IMG/VR virus record: IMGVR_UViG_3300028571_002339
Coordinates: 1-57,821 of that record
Origin: a virus
DNA length: 57,821 nt
Reading direction: 5' to 3' (one strand)
Shown one piece after another: positions 1-8,258 of this stretch (the stretch's first letter is position 1; the number at the start of each line of letters is the position of its first letter). The translations under genes and the position numbers were made by a program. The notes below the pieces were generated by a model that was not told where the DNA came from, made no database searches, and saw only the letters and a list, made by a program, of their open reading frames with translations.

Positions 1-24
1 TAATTATTTAGTATAATAAAAAAG

Positions 25-96
25 ACCAGCTCTGGATTTCGGCAATAAAAAAACTGCCTTGCGACAGTTTTTGAAAAATCAGAGAAGTAGGGATTC
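25..96. repeat. Left attachment-site repeat (tRNA 3'-end fragment)
   Basis: Positions 44-96 match 57762-57814 exactly, and 25-43 match the right copy with a few differences. On the minus strand it starts within the T-loop of a tRNA, continues through the acceptor stem and then the tRNA's terminator hairpin (49-72). Beyond position 96 the tRNA similarity stops abruptly, as expected for a duplicated att fragment that is not a functional tRNA. Confidence 0.8.
49..72 (-). terminator. Terminator hairpin inside the left att repeat
   Basis: Arms AAAAACTG and CAGTTTTT enclose an 8-nt loop and are flanked by A/T tracts, giving a bidirectional intrinsic terminator. In the intact right copy it lies directly downstream of the tRNA, so it was probably the tRNA's own terminator before duplication. 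Confidence 0.55.
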
Positions 97-147
97 TCTT
101 TAGGCGTTTGCGAAGTATGAGCATTACTATCACTTTCCAGTTAAATA

Positions 148-499
148 CAGAAATATGTAATTGAAAGCCAATCGCTGAAGTTTAGGCTGTGTCTTGATAT
201 TGAGGCGGTTCCGCTGTGTCCAGAAATATGGAATTGAAATTAACGGAATTGACGATTTCTTATCCGAAAAGTTGACGATTTTTCCTACGAAATCCTTGCC
301 AAGTGCTACATTCAGGCGACACGTCTATAACATCGGCATAGGAATTTTTGGTAATTTTTCAATTACATTTTATGTAATTGAAGCAAGTCTTCCCCCTTGG
401 TGGGAAATGTTTTTAAAACAACACCTTTGGCGTTTAAATATATAAATGCCGAAAGTAAAATTTTTTCTCCAAAAATGTAATTGAAACTTGAAATGTAAT
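148..499 (+). repeat. Array of ATGTAATTGAA repeats in the left intergenic region
   Basis: The non-coding stretch 97-634 holds copies of ATGTAATTGAA at 155-165, 372-382 and 475-485, a one-mismatch copy at 228-238, and a partial copy at 493-499. The copies at 148-166 and 221-239 share 18 of 19 bases. The copy at 372-382 is the right arm of a perfect 11-bp inverted repeat (358-368) with a 3-nt loop. Irregularly spaced sites in mixed orientation at an element end suggest binding sites for a transposase, integrase or regulator. I found no matching array at another position. No convincing gene lies in 97-634. Confidence 0.5.
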
Positions 500-634
500 C
501 CAAAATTATTTTTTGTTATTAATCTATAAAATTAAAAACATGTTTTTCAAATATACATACCTGGGTAATAGATTTTTATAAATTATTATGTATGATTAAA
601 ATAATGGATATAGAATAAATTGGGTAGAGGAAGT

Positions 635-1162
635 ATGTTATTTACAAAAAGTCGCTTAAAAACAGAACCGTCTGATTATATTATTAAAGCCTCAATCAAT
701 GAAAGTAAATATAAAACAAGTTTTGATGTTTTTCTTTCACATAGTTTTGATGATAAACCTTATATTTATGAACTAAAAAATATTTTAGAAGGTCATGGCT
801 TATCCGTATATGTAGATTGGTTGGTAGATGGATACTTGGATAGGAATAATGTAACGACTAAAACTGCTGAAATTCTAAGAACCAGAATGAAGCAATCAAA
901 AAGTTTATTGTATGCAACCTCAATAAATAGCAGTTCCTCAAAATGGATGCCTTGGGAATTGGGGTTTTTTGACGGATATAAAGGTAAAGTCGCAATAATA
1001 CCTATTGTTGAAAATTCTTATTCTAAATATGAAGGTCAAGAATATTTAGGATTATACCCTTATATAGATGAAGCCAAAATTCAAAATAGTGATAATATGG
1101 CTCTTTGGATAAATAAAGCAGATAATTCGTCTTATAATATTAGGAGTTGGGTTAATGGTTAA
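635..1162 (+). CDS. TIR-domain protein (putative NAD+-processing defence enzyme)
   Basis: A 175-residue protein made almost entirely of one TIR domain. The strand-A motif DVFLSHS lies at residues 31-37. The motif WMPWELG at 104-110 places a glutamate (108) where bacterial TIR NADases have the catalytic residue. The family of small stand-alone bacterial TIR proteins with this pattern is well known; prokaryotic TIRs cleave NAD+ or make cyclic ADP-ribose signals. ATG 635 is preferred over an in-frame TTG at 620 because GAGGA lies just upstream. It is the first gene of a three-gene operon: its stop overlaps the next start by 8 nt. A defensive role is inferred from family and from its place at the element edge. 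Confidence 0.85.
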   Translation: MLFTKSRLKTEPSDYIIKASINESKYKTSFDVFLSHSFDDKPYIYELKNILEGHGLSVYVDWLVDGYLDRNNVTTKTAEILRTRMKQSKSLLYATSINSSSSKWMPWELGFFDGYKGKVAIIPIVENSYSKYEGQEYLGLYPYIDEAKIQNSDNMALWINKADNSSYNIRSWVNG

Positions 1163-2534
1163 TGAATATTCTAGTGAAAAAACTGTTTTTGTTGCAATGC
1201 CCTTCGGTTATAAAAAGCCATTAAAAGGAACTTACCAGATTAATTTCGACAATATTTATGAAAAATCTATAAAATCTGCCGTTATAGAAATGGGATTAAA
1301 TATTATAAGAGCGGATGAAGAAAATAACGGCGGCATTATTCATACATTAATGTATGAACGCTTAGTATGCTCCGATATAGTTATTGTTGATATTACTAAT
1401 CAAAACCCAAATGTGTATTATGAACTTGGATTTAGGCATTGTGCAAAACCATATCATACGATTATTATTTATGATAAAAAGCATCAAATACCATTTGATA
1501 TAGCCCTACTCCGTGCAATCCCGTATGAACTCAAAAGAGGTGAAATACCTTTAGAAAGTGCAAATAAGTTAAAAGAAGAAATTAAAAAACGGATTGAATT
1601 AGCTTTAAATTATGATGACACAAACGATAGTCCGGCTTTTGAATTAATTAGTGATTTCCCAACAACAGTATTATCAGATGGAAATATTAAAATATTTAAA
1701 AATACATATTCATTATGCGAAAAATTAAAAGATGAATTGCAGTCTGCCTGCAATACAGAAGAAATAGGACAAATTTTAACAGAAATAGAAAAAAGCAGTA
1801 TCCCTATATATTATATAGCCTACGAAATTATAAAAAGCTATAAGCGATTAAAGGAATGGACGGCACTTATTAATTTTCTAAATTGCCATAAAGATTCCGA
1901 TTTAAAAGATTTTGTACATGTAAAACAGCAATTAGCATTGGCTCTTAATAAAAGAGGTCAAAATACGGATAGAGAAAACGCTATAAGAATTTTAGAAAAT
2001 ATTTTAAAAGATATTGGTGAATCATCTGAAACTTATGGCTTACTCGGCAGTATAAATAAAGAATTAATGTTAAAATCAACAACCACAATGCAGGTAGGAG
2101 CCTTTTTAGATAAATCTATTTCTAATTATCGCAGCGGCTTTTTGTATGATACAACTAATTATTATACAGGTATAAATCTTGCAACTTTATTACTATATAA
2201 AAATGATATAAAATCTTCAATCGAATTACAAAAAATCATTCCTGTTATTGTATATAACATAGAATTACAAGATTTTAGCATCAGCGCTGATTATTGGCTA
2301 CTAGCTACTGTTTATGAAATATATGTACATTGTTTAAGGTTTGATGATGCTAAAAATATTTTAAAGCATATTTTGTCAATGCAAAAGAAACCAGATAACT
2401 GGGAAATAGAATCAACATTGAAAAATTTAAAGCTAATTAAAGAAATTTATGAACAAAAAGAATTACCAACTGACTGGTACGAGATTTACGAAGATGAACT
2501 AAACACAAAGGAGGTTAAAAATGTCTTGGAATAG
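1155..2534 (+). CDS. Deoxyribosyltransferase-like Rossmann domain fused to TPR-like helical domain (TRAFs-binding/DUF4071-type)
   Basis: A 459-residue two-part protein. Residues 10 to about 165 carry VFVAMPFG (11-18), IRADEE (51-56) and DITNQNPNVYYELGFRH (79-95). This is the signature of bacterial proteins annotated as TRAFs-binding/DUF4071, whose N-terminus resembles nucleoside 2-deoxyribosyltransferases. The remaining 290 residues are helical and repeat-like, consistent with TPR-type sensor or scaffold repeats. The gene starts inside the TIR stop region and ends 14 nt inside the next gene, so the three are translationally coupled. The partnership suggests it binds or processes nucleotide metabolites made by the TIR proteins, or acts as the effector. 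The exact reaction is unknown. Confidence 0.75.
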   Translation: MVNEYSSEKTVFVAMPFGYKKPLKGTYQINFDNIYEKSIKSAVIEMGLNIIRADEENNGGIIHTLMYERLVCSDIVIVDITNQNPNVYYELGFRHCAKPYHTIIIYDKKHQIPFDIALLRAIPYELKRGEIPLESANKLKEEIKKRIELALNYDDTNDSPAFELISDFPTTVLSDGNIKIFKNTYSLCEKLKDELQSACNTEEIGQILTEIEKSSIPIYYIAYEIIKSYKRLKEWTALINFLNCHKDSDLKDFVHVKQQLALALNKRGQNTDRENAIRILENILKDIGESSETYGLLGSINKELMLKSTTTMQVGAFLDKSISNYRSGFLYDTTNYYTGINLATLLLYKNDIKSSIELQKIIPVIVYNIELQDFSISADYWLLATVYEIYVHCLRFDDAKNILKHILSMQKKPDNWEIESTLKNLKLIKEIYEQKELPTDWYEIYEDELNTKEVKNVLE

Positions 2535-2943
2535 AAGAGTTTTTATTTCGCACTGTTGGAGCTACGATACAGCTTACAACACAATAAAAGGTTGGCTAGA
2601 TGATGCTCCATACTATACATTTACAGATGGCAGTATTACAACGGATAAAGCTTTAACTGGACTAACTGATGAACAATTAGCACAGGCGATAAAAGAGAGA
2701 ATCCGTCAATGTAGTATTTTTGTTGTTCCTACAGGAATGTACTGCAATGGTAGTGATTGGATAACTTTTGAAGTTAATACCGCTGCTGCAATGGGTAAAC
2801 CTATTTTAGCTGTTAAACCTTGGGGACAAGAAAAAAATGCAAAAATAGTCACTGATAATGCTACATTAATTGTTGGATGGAATTCATCAAGTGTAATTGA
2901 CGGTATAAAAAAACTTACATCTACAAGTTATATTAACAAATAA
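2521..2943 (+). CDS. MTH538/DUF1863-type TIR-like protein (ThsB-like)
   Basis: A 140-residue protein with RRVFISHCW at the N-terminus, a WLDDAP segment at 25-30, GMYCNGSDWITFE at 72-84 and IVGWN near 117. These are hallmarks of the MTH538 TIR-like family, the superfamily that includes Thoeris ThsB. Glu84 aligns with the TIR catalytic glutamate. A strong AAGGAGG site lies within the end of the preceding gene. It is a second, divergent TIR in the same operon. In Thoeris, ThsB makes a cyclic ADP-ribose signal that activates ThsA. No ThsA-like gene is present here, so the output of this operon is unclear. Confidence 0.8.
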   Translation: MSWNRRVFISHCWSYDTAYNTIKGWLDDAPYYTFTDGSITTDKALTGLTDEQLAQAIKERIRQCSIFVVPTGMYCNGSDWITFEVNTAAAMGKPILAVKPWGQEKNAKIVTDNATLIVGWNSSSVIDGIKKLTSTSYINK

Positions 2944-2944
2944 A

Positions 2945-3010
2945 GAACTTCCAATCTACACATTCCAACACATTTCCCTCAAAACAGTTCCATTGTAGGA
3001 AGTTTGGAGT
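2945..3010. repeat. Inverted repeat upstream of the left transposase
   Basis: The 79-bp gap between the TIR operon and the transposase gene carries AACTTCC near its start and GGAAGTT near its end, about 50 bp apart, with ACA/TGT steps beside them. It could be an operator for the transposition operon, a weak terminator for the TIR operon, or a transposon end remnant. Nothing distinguishes these. Confidence 0.35.
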
Positions 3011-3022
3011 GATTAATGTAGT

Positions 3023-5110
3023 ATGGAAAATATTTTAAAAACCTTTAATACGACTGACACTTGGCTTGATGTAGAGACTGTCGCAGCTCTTAAAAAGATA
3101 TCAAATAGAGCCGTAAGATTATCACTCAAAAAGAAAAACCCTGACGGGGTAAACAAGTACAATTATCAGACAGAAACCGTCAGAGGCGGAAGTGCATATA
3201 AGATTCAGCTATCCAGCCTTGAGGAAGAATATCAAATTAAGTACATCAAAGAATACTACGACAATTTGACCCTAGTCGATAATAAAATCGAACTACATAA
3301 TTTTCAGCCCAAACCTGAGAAAATAATATCAGAAGTTCAACGCAAAAAAGCACTTGCAAAATATGACCTGATAAAATTTTGGGAAGAATACAGAAAAAAT
3401 AAAAAAGACAATAATATCCCCAATAAAAACTCAGATAGAATGTTTTTGGAAAGCTACAATACAGGACTTTTGTATCCTGAGATTTTTGCTGTAATAAATA
3501 CAATCGGAATCGGCTCTCTTTATTCCTGGAAGAATGTAATTGATAAGAACTCGGATTGGACAGCACTTGTCGGCAATTACAAATATTCTTCAAACAAAGT
3601 TTACCGAACAAAATTAAAGGAAGAAGAAATAACGGTCTTTCTAAAAATACTTTTATCCCCAAATAGATTTTCGATAGGCAAGGCAATCGGCTTAACAAGG
3701 CATATTTTGGAAGAAAAGGGATTTGAAAATATGCCAAAAGAAGTGACCTTCAGGCGATATGCAAAGTGGTATAAATCTGCAAATTATGACAAATGGGTGC
3801 TCGCAAGAGAAGGTGCTAAAGCACTTAAGGACAGAGTGGAACCGTATATTGTCAGAGATATAAGCGTGCTTGAGCCTGGGCAGGTTTTAATTGCAGACGG
3901 ACACACCCTTAACTTCCAAGTGATAAATCCTTTCACAGGAAAACCTTGCCGTGCAACACTACTTGGATTCCTTGATTGGAAATCAGGCGGACTTGTTGGA
4001 TACGATATTATGCTTGAAGAGTGTACCCAAAGTATTTCTTCAGCACTAAGGAATGCAATTTTGCACATGGACCATATCCCGAGTTTTGTTTATCAGGATA
4101 ATGGCAGAGCTTTTAAGAGTAAATTTTTTAACGGCGATACGAAATTCGAAGAATTAGGATTTACAGGAGTTTATGAAAAATTGGGAATAAAACCTGTTTA
4201 TGCAACTCCATACAATGCTCGGGCAAAAGTCATCGAGCGTTTCTTTTTGGAATTTCAAGAAAGCTTTGAAAAACTGATACCAAGCTATATAGGGACAAGT
4301 ATTGAGAATAAACCAGCGTATATGAATCGCAATGAGAAGCTCCATAAGGTGATACACCAAGAAAAGGCTAACTTTATTCCGACTATTGAACAAGCATTAT
4401 CATTAGTCAGAGAGTGGTTAAACTTTAGACACTCCCAGCCTTGTCCGAATGTCCCTGGCAAATCAATTCAGGAAGTTTTGGACTTAATTCCAAAACAAAA
4501 TATTTGCGAAGAAACATTGGACGATTTAATGATGGCACAAGAGGTAAAACACATCGGCAGAAACGGTATAAGGTTCTTAAAATCCAATTATTTTAATGAC
4601 GAACTTTATGGTATCAGAGAAAAAGCGGTTATAAAATACAACCTGAGCGATTTAAGTTACATCAAAGTGTATTCAGTCAAAGGCGAATTTTTGTGCAGGG
4701 CTGACAGAGTTACTGCAACGCATCCACTTGCTTATCAAATGGGCGACATCAAGGATATTGAAGATTACAAACACAAAATCAAAAAGCAAAATCAACTTAG
4801 AAACAAAACAATGAAAGCCGTTAAGGAACATTTTGCACTTGAAGATATCGAACTTATTAAAACTAACCTTATTGAAAATACTTTGATTGATGACAATTCG
4901 GTAATAGAAGCCGACATTATCAAACCTGCAAAACCTGAAAAAGAAAAACTAACAGAAACTTATGTAAACAATAGACCTCGACCACTTTTTAAAGATAATT
5001 ACGAACGCTATGAGTGGCATATAAAAAATGGATGTGTCGGAGTTGACGATAGAAGGTGGTTTGAAGAGTACATAAAATCAGAGGAGTATAGAAATATATA
5101 TGCAGAATAA
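3023..5110 (+). CDS. MuA-superfamily DDE transposase
   Basis: A 695-residue protein. The N-terminal 70 residues form a Mu-type helix-turn-helix (LDVETVAALKKISNRAVR). A second DNA-binding region covers about 110-250. An rve/DDE catalytic core lies at about 285-410, with Asp292 in LIADGH, Asp359 in YQDNGRAF and Glu405 in KVIERFF. A Mu-type C-terminal domain follows with a polar tail. Length and layout match MuA-like transposases (about 650-700). All three catalytic acids are present, so it looks active. Its stop overlaps the start of the ATPase gene by 11 nt. The purine-rich GGAG upstream is about 13 nt from the ATG, a rather long spacing. Confidence 0.9.
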   Translation: MENILKTFNTTDTWLDVETVAALKKISNRAVRLSLKKKNPDGVNKYNYQTETVRGGSAYKIQLSSLEEEYQIKYIKEYYDNLTLVDNKIELHNFQPKPEKIISEVQRKKALAKYDLIKFWEEYRKNKKDNNIPNKNSDRMFLESYNTGLLYPEIFAVINTIGIGSLYSWKNVIDKNSDWTALVGNYKYSSNKVYRTKLKEEEITVFLKILLSPNRFSIGKAIGLTRHILEEKGFENMPKEVTFRRYAKWYKSANYDKWVLAREGAKALKDRVEPYIVRDISVLEPGQVLIADGHTLNFQVINPFTGKPCRATLLGFLDWKSGGLVGYDIMLEECTQSISSALRNAILHMDHIPSFVYQDNGRAFKSKFFNGDTKFEELGFTGVYEKLGIKPVYATPYNARAKVIERFFLEFQESFEKLIPSYIGTSIENKPAYMNRNEKLHKVIHQEKANFIPTIEQALSLVREWLNFRHSQPCPNVPGKSIQEVLDLIPKQNICEETLDDLMMAQEVKHIGRNGIRFLKSNYFNDELYGIREKAVIKYNLSDLSYIKVYSVKGEFLCRADRVTATHPLAYQMGDIKDIEDYKHKIKKQNQLRNKTMKAVKEHFALEDIELIKTNLIENTLIDDNSVIEADIIKPAKPEKEKLTETYVNNRPRPLFKDNYERYEWHIKNGCVGVDDRRWFEEYIKSEEYRNIYAE

Positions 5111-5789
5111 ATTTATTAAAACACAGAATGTAAAACGCTTTATATCATTGATGGATAACCTACAAAAAGCACCGCCGAATGTTCCAAAGATAGCCCTCGT
5201 GCATGGCGAATTCGGGCTTGGAAAGTCGCAAGCGATAATGTGGTGGGTTACAAATAATGATGCCATTTATGTTCGCTGTAACCATAAAATGAGTAGCCGT
5301 TGGCTGTTATCCGAAATAGTAAAAGAGCTTGACGAAGAACCTTGCAGGCAATCTTCGCAACTGTTTAGACAAATCGAGGATAAATTAAAAGCAGAATCCA
5401 AGGTGATAGTGGTTGATGAGATTGATTATCTTTTTACAAATACGCATACAATCGAAATATTGAGGGACATACACGATAAATTGGGAGTGCCGATTTTGCT
5501 TGTTGGAATGGGTTTGTCAAACAGAAAACTTCTAAAATATGGGCATATTAACGACAGAATTTTTGCGAAATTGAAATTTGAAAAAATCGGCAAGGAAGAT
5601 TTTAAAGAAATTATCTCAACGCTATCAGAAGTTGAGTTTACCGCCGAGGCAATAAAATATATCGAGTCTCGAAATCTTCAGTTCCGCCAACTTGTGAAAC
5701 TTATTAATAGAGCAGAAAATCTTGCAGATACTAATAAACTTAATCAGATTGACGAAGTAATAGTGAGGGAGCTATTTGATGAAAAATAA
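5100..5789 (+). CDS. MuB/TniB-like AAA+ ATPase of the second transposition module
   Basis: A 229-residue ATPase with Walker A GEFGLGKS (36-43) and Walker B VIVVDEIDYL (about 102-111), typical of the transposition target-selection and transposase-activator ATPases MuB and TniB. Unlike the prophage MuB it lacks an N-terminal HTH. The gene overlaps both the transposase upstream and the third protein downstream. By homology it loads on DNA and directs the adjacent transposase to targets. Confidence 0.85.
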   Translation: MQNKFIKTQNVKRFISLMDNLQKAPPNVPKIALVHGEFGLGKSQAIMWWVTNNDAIYVRCNHKMSSRWLLSEIVKELDEEPCRQSSQLFRQIEDKLKAESKVIVVDEIDYLFTNTHTIEILRDIHDKLGVPILLVGMGLSNRKLLKYGHINDRIFAKLKFEKIGKEDFKEIISTLSEVEFTAEAIKYIESRNLQFRQLVKLINRAENLADTNKLNQIDEVIVRELFDEK

Positions 5790-6456
5790 GGTTTTGAAAC
5801 TGGCAAAAAGACTTGGTAAATTTTCTGTCGAAGATATTTCACAGATTATTACTACCGATAAAAACCAATTGGAAGAAATTTTACAAGAATTATTATCTGA
5901 AAAATCTATACTTAAAAGAGCAGATAGCACTTATTTTCATCAAGAAAAGAGTAAAAAGAAAACATCAAAACTTCCGCTATTTTTTGAATTCAGGACAAAA
6001 GAAGAACTTGATTTAATAATTAAATGTTTTTGTGCCGAAGTTTCTGTTTCGAAAAGTGTAATGATATGCAGTATTTCAGAAAATGTAATCTCTACATTTA
6101 CCCAGTATTTTAGAAAAGTCATTTATGAAAACCAATTACTAGAATTAAATAATTACTTTGAAAATAATCCACAGCAATTCCGACTGAGAACTTTTTATGA
6201 AAAGCCAACTTATTTTTATTTTTATGAAAATAGATTGTTTGTAAGTGACAATGTCCTATTATCGCCTAACGGCTGCATTAATTTTAAACAAGACGAAATC
6301 AAAAAGTTTAAAATCCTCTATTGCAGAATTAAAAGAATATTGAGCCACAATACTAGGCGGATATTATTACATCATCATATTTCAGAGAGCCTGTGGCGAG
6401 ATTCTAAAAGCTTTGAAGAATTAGTCAATGATTTGCATCAATTGCTAACGGCTTGA
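5779..6456 (+). CDS. Uncharacterised winged-helix protein of the second transposition module
   Basis: About 225 residues. The first 60 look like a winged helix (LAKRLGKFSVEDISQII followed by KNQLEEILQELLSEK), then a lysine-rich linker and an aromatic-rich domain. I do not recognise the family. ATG 5779 is preferred to an overlapping TTG at 5776; a GAGGGAG site lies upstream. It overlaps the ATPase stop, so it is co-translated. Its position is that of third components such as TniQ in other A/B-type transposons, but no TniQ zinc motifs are visible. Its stop overlaps the 3' end of the convergent gene below. Confidence 0.6.
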   Translation: MKNKVLKLAKRLGKFSVEDISQIITTDKNQLEEILQELLSEKSILKRADSTYFHQEKSKKKTSKLPLFFEFRTKEELDLIIKCFCAEVSVSKSVMICSISENVISTFTQYFRKVIYENQLLELNNYFENNPQQFRLRTFYEKPTYFYFYENRLFVSDNVLLSPNGCINFKQDEIKKFKILYCRIKRILSHNTRRILLHHHISESLWRDSKSFEELVNDLHQLLTA

Positions 6457-7322
6457 AAATCAAACTTGAGATTATCCTCTACAGGTTGTAATTCTTCATC
6501 ATCAAAAACATCTTCTTGTATTATTTTACGGCGTTCTGGAGGTTTATTGTACAACTTATAAATATCTAATGGGATACGCATTTTTTTATTGTACATAAGC
6601 AACATAGCTTCTGCATATCCAAGAGAACCTGCCCTTCGCTCATTTGCGGTTCTGGATAATTCTTTTATGGAATATCTGCACATTTTTTCTTTAAAAATAT
6701 CATCATTAAGTTCGTTCGCATAGGCTGCAATTAATTTAGATACTCCTTTTAATATATTTGCCGACAATGAATTGATATCGCCCTCCCAAGTTCCGATACA
6801 AAGCCTCAGAGTTCTATCGAGATTATGAAAACCGAATTTTTTGTGTATATATTCTAAAGTCGATATGGCACAAATTCCGCCAATAACCTTAGTTGAGGTG
6901 AGAAATAAGTCATATGATTCTACCAAATCCTTTATTATAAGCTGTTCATCATTTCCGGCTTCAACATTTGCCATAAAAATTTCGTACGAAGTTAAAGATT
7001 TTACGTACTTTTGTTGGTTGGCAAAAATATCCGCTTCTTCTTGATAATCTAATTCATCATATATCATGCACCATACAGGAGTTTCACGTGATTCTGAAAC
7101 AGTCGCTACAATTTCAATCGTATGCTGCCCATTAAAAACATAGTTTATACCATCTCTTCTACTAACTTTCACTGGATTTATCTGACACAAATCAAAATTT
7201 GCGACTGCACGTTTAACATGTGCTTCAGACAAATTACGCTGATATTCTTGATTTGATACCAGGTTTTTTATCGGGATTTGCTCAAAATGTACATTTGGAA
7301 TAAATTGACTATACTCTTCCAT
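6438..7322 (-). CDS. ParB/sulfiredoxin-fold protein (DUF6551-like)
   Basis: A 294-residue protein. The first 110 residues show a ParB-like fold: QIPIKNLVSNQEYQR, then INPVKVSRRDGINYVFNGQH with the NGQHT loop in place of the GHNR/GERR box, followed by a helical domain. This pattern matches the DUF6551 family found in integrative elements. A GGAG lies before the ATG. It is the last gene of the serine-recombinase operon and overlaps its neighbour by one base. Its role is unknown. ParB-fold proteins bind DNA and nucleotides, so partition, regulation or a recombination accessory role are all possible. Confidence 0.65.
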   Translation of the reverse strand: MEEYSQFIPNVHFEQIPIKNLVSNQEYQRNLSEAHVKRAVANFDLCQINPVKVSRRDGINYVFNGQHTIEIVATVSESRETPVWCMIYDELDYQEEADIFANQQKYVKSLTSYEIFMANVEAGNDEQLIIKDLVESYDLFLTSTKVIGGICAISTLEYIHKKFGFHNLDRTLRLCIGTWEGDINSLSANILKGVSKLIAAYANELNDDIFKEKMCRYSIKELSRTANERRAGSLGYAEAMLLMYNKKMRIPLDIYKLYNKPPERRKIIQEDVFDDEELQPVEDNLKFDFQAVSN

Positions 7323-8248
7323 TATTTCTCCTCTACTGCTAATAATATTGCATTTATTGTGTATTCTAAATTTTTTAACTCATTTTGTAGTTTTATTTTT
7401 GCCTTACTTGAAGCTTTACAAAAATTTGCATTTGATAAAGTTCTATTTATGGAACTAATCCAAGAGGGAAGTGTTAAAGTCAGGCTTGATATTTCTGCAT
7501 CAGGGTCATAAGCTGGCATATCCTTGACTGATAATGTATCACTCCGCTTCGGGATAACCTTGCGCACACTTGAATATGGTATAAAAGTTTCATCATTATT
7601 ATTCAATTTATTTTTGACCGTATTAATTGCTTTGAATGGTTGTTTTGATAATTTTTTAATATTATATTGAGAAATTTTTACGTTCCCATTTAAAACGTCC
7701 GAAATGAATTCGGGTTCTTTATTTGATAGCGTATCTATTGATCTTGCATAAGCAGCATATTTTCTAACAGTCTTTGGAGAAAGATGGTATTCCTCACCCA
7801 ATTGTTCTGCTGTATTTTGCATGGATTTTTTTATTGTTGAGTTATCTTTATGGGCGATCTCCATTTCATTATCTTTATATTGATTTTTACCCAAAGGATT
7901 CCTTTTCCCAAGTATTTTTTCCATTTCGTATCTTTTTCCTATTAAATATCTTTTAGTCTCTTCCGAAATATTCCTGCGACCCAATTGGTTTGCACAAATC
8001 CAAGTTATAATTTCTTCTCTGGAATCAAAATCGACATATTGTACAAAAAATGGGATTTGTAATCTTGTACAAATTTCATAGCGATTATGTCCATCAATAA
8101 TTATGTTTTCCCAAACGCATAATGGTTCTCTGCAACCATCTCTGGAAATATTTTCCTCCAGCTGAATACGTTCATTTTTGCTTAAGGGTGGAATTAATTG
8201 CTTAAATCTTTCATCTATTTGTAACTTATAAATTTGTTTTTCTGCCAT
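7322..8248 (-). CDS. ParB N-terminal domain protein
   Basis: About 308 residues from the ATG at 8248 (GGAG five bases upstream; an earlier in-frame ATG at 8266 has no such site). Residues 10-110 form a ParB N-terminal domain with PLCVWENIIIDGHNRYEIC. A helix-turn-helix stretch follows (AEQLGEEYHLSPKTVRKYA) and then a C-terminal helical region. ParB-fold proteins of mobile elements act in DNA binding, CTP-dependent spreading or as nucleases. No ParA partner is encoded nearby. It is fourth in the serine-recombinase operon. Confidence 0.75.
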   Translation of the reverse strand: MAEKQIYKLQIDERFKQLIPPLSKNERIQLEENISRDGCREPLCVWENIIIDGHNRYEICTRLQIPFFVQYVDFDSREEIITWICANQLGRRNISEETKRYLIGKRYEMEKILGKRNPLGKNQYKDNEMEIAHKDNSTIKKSMQNTAEQLGEEYHLSPKTVRKYAAYARSIDTLSNKEPEFISDVLNGNVKISQYNIKKLSKQPFKAINTVKNKLNNNDETFIPYSSVRKVIPKRSDTLSVKDMPAYDPDAEISSLTLTLPSWISSINRTLSNANFCKASSKAKIKLQNELKNLEYTINAILLAVEEK

Positions 8249-8258
8249 TTGGACTCCA

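Larger units (their letters stand above)
3023..6456 (+). mobile_element. Second Mu-like transposition module (A/B-type plus third protein)
   Basis: Three tightly packed plus-strand genes: a DDE transposase of the MuA superfamily, an AAA+ ATPase of the MuB/TniB type, and a small winged-helix protein. The gene overlaps show a single operon. It is independent of the prophage's own A/B pair at 51939-54778, with different sizes and domain make-up. No terminal inverted repeats or target duplication could be delimited. The only candidate end is the repeat array at 148-499. Confidence 0.6.

Noticed and set aside
25-96. A functional tRNA gene at the left end
   Set aside because: Only the last part (T-loop to discriminator) is present, with no anticodon arm; it is the duplicated att fragment.
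194-445. 83-residue ORF on plus near the left end
   Set aside because: No ribosome site, odd composition, and it runs across the ATGTAATTGAA repeat array and the perfect inverted repeat. Treated as non-coding.
148-499. CRISPR array
   Set aside because: Repeats are 11 bp, irregularly spaced and in both orientations, with no cas genes in the window.
635-2943. Canonical Thoeris system
   Set aside because: There is no ThsA-type SIR2/SLOG or macro-TM gene next to the TIR genes. AbiH, at the other end, has a distant SIR2-like fold but is 54 kb away.
3246-3737. 163-residue minus ORF inside the left transposase gene
   Set aside because: Antisense shadow of a strongly conserved coding frame; no family-like sequence.
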